Below the pieces are notes generated by a model, which had not been told where the DNA came from, ran no database searches, and was given only the letters and a program-made list of their open reading frames with translations. DNA of 13,426 nt, taken from contig JALKBU010001269.1 of NCBI GenBank assembly GCA_023091735.1, positions 1 through 13,426 on the forward strand, given 5' to 3'. The position numbers and the translations under genes were made by a program. This DNA is from Trichomonas tenax (lineage: Eukaryota > Parabasalia > Trichomonadida > Trichomonadidae). Shown here piece after piece: positions 7,345 through 13,426 of the stretch (positions within the stretch are counted from its first letter, which is position 1; each line of letters opens with the position of its first letter).

Positions 7345-10161
7345 ATGACACAGTCCGGACCAACTTTTGTAGAATGGGAATGGACTTTACCAGAAGATAA
7401 TTTCCTAATGACACCGAAAGGCAACACCATCATCTTGAAGTTAAGTTCCGTAAAAGATCCAAAAGATCAAATCCTTAATTGCGAGATTCAGATTTTAGAT
7501 TTTGTAGCAGACGAAAATATATACATTGAAGGCAATGTCTACTCTCCAACTAAACAGCTCGTTGGACAGCTCATGAACACAGATGTGACCATTAATTCAA
7601 CAACAACTAACGCAAGACCGAAATCTTTCCAAGTGCGCGTTGTCGATATTCAAGCTTCGAGATGTAAAGAATTCAAACTCATGGTTTTCAATGAAAAACC
7701 TTCTTTTATTCCAAGATATTTAACAAACGACACAAACAAATGCTACGTTAACACTGCGTTACAAGTTCTTTTCTTTATTCCTGCATTCAGACGTCTTATC
7801 TTCAGTATTCCAAACCTTTCAAAATCATTGGCTGATGATCACGTTTTGTTTCACTTACAAAGGTTCTTTGCAAAAATGCAAATCGCCCCAGAGTCCGTGA
7901 ATCTTGATGTCGGTGAGGTTTGTAGAGCTTTTGGATGGGGAAATGATTATCAAGATTATCAAAATGACACTTCTGAGTTCATCGAGACATTGTTTGCCAA
8001 ATTAAATATACTTTTGATGCCATACGAAGAGCAATTAACAAAATTCCGTGAAATATTTACATTTGGAATTGAAGAGGTCATAACCCAGAGTGAAACTGGC
8101 CAGAAAATGACCTCGTGCTTTACACGAAATATATACAACTTAGAATCAAACGATTCTAAGGTTCAGAATATCAAAAGTGCACTTGATAACGGTCGATTCA
8201 TTGAACAATTCCCTGATGTTTTCATTTGCCAGCCATATAGAACAGAAAATAAGCAGTACAAATTTGTTTATGATGACGAAATCAATCTTGGAAACTACAC
8301 AAAAGTGAAAACAGACCAAAAATATAAGCTTGTATCAATTGTCCTTTATGACTTCACGAGATACCACTACACGTCAATGGTGAAAATCATAACAAATGGT
8401 GTTGAAAGATGGTATCATCTTTCTCATGAAAGGCCACGCCAAATCAGTTATTTAAGTGCACTCAGACAATATCAAACATCATATTTGCTTATGTATGCAA
8501 AAGCCGATAAATACGATGAAATCATGAAAGAAGTATCAATCGATGAGATTCCTTCGATCCACATTACAGAGATCAACCGTCAATATCCACTAGATGCCCC
8601 AGGTGTTCAGTCAAAGTTATTCTATTACTCAGAGCACGATATACCAACGATTATAGATAAACATAATTTCCAAGTAACAAACAATTGCATCCATTCAGTT
8701 GATATTCCAAATGTTAAAGACGGCAACTACATAGAGCTTATTAAATCCGACATGGAAAAGCGCGGCATCAATGTTAACGGTCAGGAATTTGAGTTATGGT
8801 CTACTTCACAAGCAAGCAATTTCTTGCCGTCCTCAAAGATCAGCTTATTAGATAACTTCCAATTAGAGAACAAGATAGTGTTTGTGGCCCCTAAAGATGT
8901 TTTACCTCCAGATGGAGTCAAAGGGCATCCATATCTTATTCTTTTTGTGAGATACTCCTCAATTGATAATAGTTTCAGATATGTTGGATGTCGAGAGTTC
9001 AATGATGGGTTAGTCAAAGATCATCTCCAGAACTATGCAAAGACTCTATTGCCAGATCCAAACTCTGTTCAAACGTTTTATCCGAACAATTCTCGTGAAA
9101 ACAATGAAGATTCGTTACAGATTAGTGAGATCCACAAATCGTTCGTCTTCATCCAGAATGTTACTGAAGAAGAGAAGACAAATATTAAGCTGAAAGAAGT
9201 CCAGAATCCAACAACAGAAGAAGAAAAGAATATAAATTCAATAATATGGTTTGCTGAAGCTGAAGGATTACCTTTATGGAGTGTTCAAACGATCTTCTTA
9301 GCAAGAAGAACGGTTCGCATCTATTTCATAAATCAAAACAAAGAATCAAAGCTACTAAGAATCCCACCTGACTACACATTTGAGCGTCAACTTAAAGTAA
9401 TTGTTGGCAAAGCTTTCAATATTCAAGATCCATCAAGGAAACTATTCGAATACGTTTATTCGGATCCAAGAATTTCTCGTCCATCTGGTATTCTCATTAA
9501 CACTGCTACAAAAGTATCAAGCATTCCAAATAATGCATCAATTTTCTTCTCTGCTGTTGACGAATTGCCATCAGGTCACTCCACTGTTCAGTTCACCATT
9601 ATCAATAAGCCATTTGAGTCCATTTTCAGACGAATTCCTGTTAGATCGGATACTGTGATTGAAGATATTGTAGCAAGGATTAGAACATATGATCCAAACC
9701 TTCTTCCAGAAAACGTGATCTTCTTTAGCAGAACATGGGATTCTAAGTTCGCATACTTGTCTACTCACTTGCTCAAAAAGACAAAGCAGTTAGTTTATTA
9801 TATCTACGGCACTGATCATAAAATTGCAGGCATCTCCAATCTCATCATATGTTACAGATGTGTTTTCGCCCTTGGAGGAAGGATTGCTTATCCAGTTTCA
9901 GAGCCTTTAATTATTGATTATGTAGATGATGATACTCCGGAACAGATTCGCAATAAGATTCTTGAGAAGCTTCCAGGTGACAAGAAATATGAAGTCAACA
10001 TCGCAAAGAATATAAATGGACTAATTATCGGTGGTGATATTGGCATGATTAAGAAAACTGCCAAAGAGAACTTCATTGCTATCAAGGATCCGGATATAGA
10101 GTATGATAACAAGCCTATCAAATATATGAAGACTTTCAATAAGATCGCAATTTATAATTAA
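7345..10161 (+). CDS. USP7-like ubiquitin carboxyl-terminal hydrolase (family C19), catalytic Asp replaced
   Basis: The 938-residue protein follows the USP7/HAUSP architecture. Residues about 1-115 form a divergent N-terminal domain in the position of MATH. The USP catalytic domain spans about 120-388, and the rest is a tandem ubiquitin-like (HUBL) region. The Cys box reads 'YLTNDTNKCYVNTALQVLFF' with Cys133 and oxyanion Asn128. 'FGWGNDYQDYQNDTSEF' from Phe196 matches the USP7 segment after the Cys box. The His box is 'RYHYTSMV' (His341). After Trp356 the sequence is WYHLSH, so the usual catalytic Asp is Ser360. UBL motifs include 'FELWSTSQAS' (Trp485) and 'YLILFVRYSS' (from Tyr530). The C-terminus 'KTFNKIAIYN' resembles the activating tail of USP7. 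USP7 removes ubiquitin from regulatory proteins, often in the nucleus; activity here is uncertain. The gene is slightly shorter than human USP7 (about 1100 residues). TAAA occurs 12 bases after the stop. Confidence 0.9.
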   Translation: MTQSGPTFVEWEWTLPEDNFLMTPKGNTIILKLSSVKDPKDQILNCEIQILDFVADENIYIEGNVYSPTKQLVGQLMNTDVTINSTTTNARPKSFQVRVVDIQASRCKEFKLMVFNEKPSFIPRYLTNDTNKCYVNTALQVLFFIPAFRRLIFSIPNLSKSLADDHVLFHLQRFFAKMQIAPESVNLDVGEVCRAFGWGNDYQDYQNDTSEFIETLFAKLNILLMPYEEQLTKFREIFTFGIEEVITQSETGQKMTSCFTRNIYNLESNDSKVQNIKSALDNGRFIEQFPDVFICQPYRTENKQYKFVYDDEINLGNYTKVKTDQKYKLVSIVLYDFTRYHYTSMVKIITNGVERWYHLSHERPRQISYLSALRQYQTSYLLMYAKADKYDEIMKEVSIDEIPSIHITEINRQYPLDAPGVQSKLFYYSEHDIPTIIDKHNFQVTNNCIHSVDIPNVKDGNYIELIKSDMEKRGINVNGQEFELWSTSQASNFLPSSKISLLDNFQLENKIVFVAPKDVLPPDGVKGHPYLILFVRYSSIDNSFRYVGCREFNDGLVKDHLQNYAKTLLPDPNSVQTFYPNNSRENNEDSLQISEIHKSFVFIQNVTEEEKTNIKLKEVQNPTTEEEKNINSIIWFAEAEGLPLWSVQTIFLARRTVRIYFINQNKESKLLRIPPDYTFERQLKVIVGKAFNIQDPSRKLFEYVYSDPRISRPSGILINTATKVSSIPNNASIFFSAVDELPSGHSTVQFTIINKPFESIFRRIPVRSDTVIEDIVARIRTYDPNLLPENVIFFSRTWDSKFAYLSTHLLKKTKQLVYYIYGTDHKIAGISNLIICYRCVFALGGRIAYPVSEPLIIDYVDDDTPEQIRNKILEKLPGDKKYEVNIAKNINGLIIGGDIGMIKKTAKENFIAIKDPDIEYDNKPIKYMKTFNKIAIYN

Positions 10162-10625
10162 TTTTTTATTATTAAAGTTTTTTGTTTCTTTTAAATTTGG
10201 ATTCATGTCATTCGTTCTAATGCGTTATTTTTTGAAATATTTTAAATTTGTGTTTTTTGAAATGAAAAAAATTGCAGAATTTTATGTTATTTTCCAAAAA
10301 AATCCAAAATTTTTAGTGATTCAAAAAGAATGAAATGACAGAAACAATAGTATTATTTGTGTAGATTTAATTTCAAAAGTTTTGAGGAAAAATATCTGAT
10401 ATTTATTTCAAGAATTATATGATTTAAATTTCTTGAACAAATCAGATGAATATGATTGCCTGACACACGCCTTAAATGATTGATATAGTTTTTAAGGAAT
10501 AAAGTGAGTTCGAAAAATCACGATAAGTATAAATAGTATAATTTACATAAATATAATAAAAGTAAAGACAAACATATATCAGTAAATACAATATGAGCTT
10601 CAACCAAGAGGAAGAAAACATCAAA
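10162..10625. other. Convergent 3' intergenic region
   Basis: This 464-bp AT-rich spacer lies between the stops of the USP7-like gene and the importin-alpha-like gene, so it holds both 3' untranslated regions and polyadenylation sites. No gene is visible. A 25-codon plus-strand ORF starting near 10592 runs into the antisense of the importin gene and is taken as chance. Confidence 0.5.
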
Positions 10626-12065
10626 TTAATCTGTTGGACCACTTTGGATATTCTCTATCATTGTTTGTAAGAGGGAAACCTTATCCTTGGCGTTGCTGAG
10701 GTTGGAGTCAAGGATTTCCTGTGTAATCTCGTTAATATTTGTTGAAGCAAGGGTTTGAAGGAATTCTTCCCCGGATGCTCCATTCTGTATCTGAGTAATA
10801 AGCCTTATTAGCGCTTCTGTGCACCTTGTTACTACTAAAACCTGTCCACAAGTACACATCTCAGTTAAGGATTCAGCAACTTGTGAACATAAGAACATCT
10901 GTAAATTATCTGTTGACAAATAAATAATAAGAGTTGAAATGAGGTAAGCAGACTCTTTTTTGACTTCAAATGAGCCTTCGAAATAGTGAATTAAGACATC
11001 TTGTATCAGCTGTGGCGATATCAGTGGCAAGACGAGTGGTGCAGAAGACTCAATGAGATTTGATATTGTCCAGAGAACTTCAGCTCGAATTGATTCATTT
11101 GTGTACAATTCGAGCAGCGTGTTGAATAGTCCGTTCTCTAGTAAAAATTGCATATGAGGGCGCTTTCCGAGAGCCAGATTTCCAACGAGCAAAATAGCAT
11201 CCATTATTAGCTCCGGATTACGTATTAGTTGCATGGCCACAGAATAGATGCCATTATCAAAAAATACATAAACTATAGAAGGATTCTTATTCGCAAGTTC
11301 AGAAAATGTGCAGATAGTATAATGAAGAGATTCGACATCAGGAATAGAAAACAGTACCTTGAGATTCGGCACGTAATCTTGCATGATCTGGATGTCGATG
11401 TTCTCAGGGGATGAAAATATACTGTAAATGGCTTTGCAGGCAGATCGTGTGAACTCTATGGCGTTTCCAGCCTGAGTGATCTGTATGAGGGTGTCTACTA
11501 TGCCGAAGGATATAATAGAGTCTCTAGCGTATGTGGAAGCTTCGACCATTGTTGAGATAGTCTCGATTGTTTGCAAAACAAGGCTCGGGGCTTGTGAATC
11601 AAGGAATTCGAGCAGGCAGCAAACAATTCCATCCACGCATGTTTCTTGGTATGATTCTGTTAGTGGAAATAGAGAGGAAATAGCAAGTAATATATAGATT
11701 TTAGTCTGCTCTGAATATTCTTCAGTAAGAGCATTAACAATCTCATTTACGATATCCAGAGATGACGAAAGATTAAGTAAAACTCGAGGATTATTAACCT
11801 GTGAGATTTGAAGACATTGACTTGCTATTTGTTCTTGATTTCTCGAATTTAAAATCGCTAATGTATTTTCCACTGATAATTGTGCTAATTGCGGGGATCT
11901 AAAATTGTGTAGTTTTCCCCTATAAAAAGTATTTCTGGAGACATCCAAAGAACCGGTTATCGTCGGCCTCTGGACCCTCCTTAAGCTCAGGGTTCGCGCG
12001 TACCTTCTCACTTCCAGTTGTTTCTGGTAACTAGAAAGGTCGGCGCCCAAACTTGGGTCATTCAT
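10626..12065 (-). CDS. Importin-alpha-like armadillo-repeat protein
   Basis: The 479-residue protein has a short basic N-terminus (Arg20, Arg21, Arg24, Arg29, Arg30, Arg33) resembling a minimal importin-beta-binding (IBB) region. It is followed by about nine to ten armadillo repeats and an acidic-to-neutral C-terminal tail. Diagnostic repeat wording includes 'AILLVGNLALG' (compare VGNIVTG of importin alpha repeat 7), 'EVLWTISNLIES' (repeat 8, Trp332) and 'VKKESAYLISTLI' (repeat 9). Importin alpha binds classical nuclear localisation signals and, with importin beta, carries cargo into the nucleus. Length is a little below the usual 520-550 residues. Unusually, Trp332 is the only tryptophan, so most of the Trp/Asn ladder that grips cargo in canonical members is absent. 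It may be a divergent importin alpha or another armadillo adaptor. The first ATG is used, since an A-rich leader lies directly before it. It is convergent with the USP7-like gene. Confidence 0.75.
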   Translation of the reverse strand: MNDPSLGADLSSYQKQLEVRRYARTLSLRRVQRPTITGSLDVSRNTFYRGKLHNFRSPQLAQLSVENTLAILNSRNQEQIASQCLQISQVNNPRVLLNLSSSLDIVNEIVNALTEEYSEQTKIYILLAISSLFPLTESYQETCVDGIVCCLLEFLDSQAPSLVLQTIETISTMVEASTYARDSIISFGIVDTLIQITQAGNAIEFTRSACKAIYSIFSSPENIDIQIMQDYVPNLKVLFSIPDVESLHYTICTFSELANKNPSIVYVFFDNGIYSVAMQLIRNPELIMDAILLVGNLALGKRPHMQFLLENGLFNTLLELYTNESIRAEVLWTISNLIESSAPLVLPLISPQLIQDVLIHYFEGSFEVKKESAYLISTLIIYLSTDNLQMFLCSQVAESLTEMCTCGQVLVVTRCTEALIRLITQIQNGASGEEFLQTLASTNINEITQEILDSNLSNAKDKVSLLQTMIENIQSGPTD

Positions 12066-12631
12066 TTTAATAGAAGAAAAATATTTTAATGTAAATTCAA
12101 TAGGAGCGGTTATTGTAAACTCATTGGTTCGATAATAGACGATAATGATTATTTGATGTCCTTTTTGCTCCTTTAATTATCGATTTGATGCGATTTTGGA
12201 TATCTACAGATGCTATTATTTATGAATTTGCTGTCTTTGATCTTCTATTTGTAGTATTGCAATATTATTAAATAACCTTAAAAATTAAAAATTGATTTTG
12301 TTCACTCGCTTTGAAGTCATATATTCAGAAGCTGCTGGATTGCATATATTACATACTATGCACAAAATTAAAATTATTATATTCAATTCTCAATACGAAA
12401 TAGATATTCTTCACTCAAACTTTGGATATCTCTTAAGCTATGTTTAAGCATTATAAATTTATAATTCCAGCAATATTTGACATTTACATGTCAATAATTG
12501 GTGCTTCATATAACTTATATGCAAATGTTTTTCTTTCTTATAAAGATGCAATTAATAGCAAACATGTAATCAATCTTTGCGTGATGTTTTTCATTCGTTA
12601 ATGGCGCATGCCATTGAAGATCCTTAGCAGC
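12066..12631. other. AT-rich spacer upstream of the importin-alpha-like gene
   Basis: This spacer contains the promoter of the leftward importin-alpha-like gene, but I see no initiator match within 20 bases of its ATG. A plus-strand frame without an ATG start runs 52 codons from 12289 to a TAA at 12445 and reads 'FEVIYSEAAGLHILHTMH'. This may be a relic or chance. The rest shows nothing recognisable. Confidence 0.4.
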
Positions 12632-12967
12632 TCATGATGAAGTAACATCTTTTCTTCGAATTGATGCTTGATTCTGCATCTTTTCATCCAATAGACGTTT
12701 GATTGCTTGAAATGTCATTCCGAGACCAAATGGCGAAGCAGATTTTTCGATGAATGGGACAGCGGCAGTAGATTTATCTGCTGCATCAGAAGCAATTCCG
12801 TATTATGGGAACTCCATTGATGCGAAAGCTAATGCAGTAATTCCAATGCCAAAGATAAATTCAGTTTGGTTTTCATACAAAAACTTAACAACAATGCGAC
12901 TTCCTTCGTTGAAAGATTCATATCCTTCGTTGAAAATATCAGAATATCTTTCATGGCAATTTAAAAT
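12632..12967 (-). pseudogene. C-terminal part of a decayed gene with one hydrophobic helix, family unknown
   Basis: One minus-strand frame of 111 codons has a single internal stop (TAA at 12803-12805) and ends at a TGA (12632-12634). It reads 'RYSDIFNEGYESFNEGSR', then a hydrophobic helix 'FIFGIGITALAFASMEF' just before the stop. After it come 'STAAVPFIEKSASPFGLGMT' and a basic C-terminus. The composition is that of a real protein with one possible membrane helix. The 140-codon plus-strand ORF covering the same DNA (12750-13172) reads as low-quality sequence and is probably its shadow. Together with the tract at 13148-13315 it may be the remains of one gene on the minus strand. The family is not recognised. 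Confidence 0.45.
12902..12943. repeat. Two-copy 21-bp tandem repeat
   Basis: TCCTTCGTTGAAA occurs at 12902-12914 and again at 12923-12935, giving a 21-base period. On the minus strand the repeat encodes two copies of FNEG seven residues apart in the decayed gene. The period is a multiple of three, as expected for an in-frame duplication within coding DNA. Confidence 0.5.
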
Positions 12968-13050
12968 TTACGAAGTAATTTATAATTTACATTACAGAAA
13001 ATCGAATTACATGTCATTTTTTGTTTTTTTTTTCACAGATCTTGATGTAA

Positions 13051-13105
13051 AGCGTCATCAAAATCTCTTTGCCTCTCAAATATTAAGGATGTCCTTTTGG
13101 AAGAA
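13051..13105 (-). pseudogene. Short middle fragment possibly of the same decayed gene
   Basis: Between the two larger minus-strand tracts, another frame reads 'KRTSLIFERQRDFDDALHQ' and then a stop followed by an A-rich run. It fits between the upstream and downstream tracts if frameshifts have accumulated, but it is short and could be chance. Confidence 0.2.
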
Positions 13106-13147
13106 CCTTAGGAAAATGCAAAAACGCTTAACAATTCATCTTCCTCT

Positions 13148-13315
13148 TTATTTATTACTACCACTTAAATAAATATCACTTTTATTTTCCAAAACATCTT
13201 CTATCATTGGGGAAAAATTTTCCTTCTGCGGTGTAGTCCCGCGACTTTCATAACTTTTTATCTGATCAATATTTTTTCGATTTGAAAGCACTTTCATGTA
13301 CTTATTGATAGTTGT
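13148..13315 (-). pseudogene. Upstream fragment of the decayed minus-strand gene
   Basis: The frame is open for 55 codons from just after a stop (13316-13318) to a TAA at 13148-13150; an ATG at 13295-13297 would give 49 residues. It reads hydrophilic, charged sequence such as 'SYESRGTTPQKENFSPMIED', unlike spacer translations. The TAA is part of TAAA, which matches the trichomonad polyadenylation signal, so it might also be the true end of a separate gene. Above the stop, another frame reads 'TVPLIPLDRQLSIS', suggesting the coding sequence continued toward the window edge and suffered a frameshift near 13310. Confidence 0.35.
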
Positions 13316-13426
13316 CTATCCAGTGGTATAAGTGGCACAGTCTATATATCTATCAAATCATTGATTGCATTTCAAATCGTCCAAAATATACGATTTCCAG
13401 CATAAATGTATGCACTAATATGCAGC

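Noticed and set aside
12750..13172. 140-codon plus-strand ORF as a gene
   Set aside because: Its translation shows no domain and is rich in Phe/Leu/Lys runs at the end. The minus strand of the same DNA reads as more convincing protein, including an in-frame repeat and a membrane helix.

Overview
The window looks like nuclear DNA of a parabasalid protist, most likely a trichomonad (Tritrichomonas or Trichomonas type). The evidence is the combination of long intron-free genes in very AT-rich spacer DNA, a BspA-type leucine-rich-repeat (LRR) gene, the tail of an F5/8 type C (discoidin) domain with the 'CIAINRIEFFG' wording I associate with trichomonad proteins, and one good match to the trichomonad initiator (TCA+1Y[T/A]) just upstream of a start codon. 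I could not run a search, so genus-level assignment is inference. No tRNA, rRNA, CRISPR array or recognisable complete transposon was seen.

Layout. Bases 1-3390 form a gene-poor zone holding short decayed coding tracts: an F5/8 type C tail on the minus strand (131-379), unassigned minus-strand tracts (about 540-800, 1212-1385, 1599-1884), a plus-strand tract with several stops (about 2467-3070), and a short plus-strand ORF (3103-3267) whose acidic tail resembles the tail of the first remnant. Next come a small possibly secreted ORF (3392-3628, +) and a BspA-like LRR gene (4344 down to 3591, -) that is broken by a one-base frameshift. 

The central part is intact and ordinary in structure. A 654-residue Sel1-repeat protein (4496-6460, -) and a 938-residue USP7-like ubiquitin hydrolase (7345-10161, +) are divergently arranged around an 884-bp AT-rich promoter region. 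A 479-residue importin-alpha-like armadillo protein (10626-12065, -) lies convergent to the USP gene. 

The right end (about 12510-13426) is another relic zone. Its minus strand carries fragments of one membrane-associated gene of unknown family, with stops and frameshifts, probably running off the window.

The living genes are ordinary eukaryotic functions: ubiquitin removal, nuclear import and Sel1 scaffolding. They do not form an obvious pathway. The most notable observations are: a USP7 orthologue that keeps Cys, His and the distinctive C-terminal peptide but lacks the catalytic Asp; an importin-alpha-like protein with a single tryptophan; the shared acidic tail in two inverted gene remnants; and the number of gene relics in both flanks. 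I found no evidence of a new multi-gene system.
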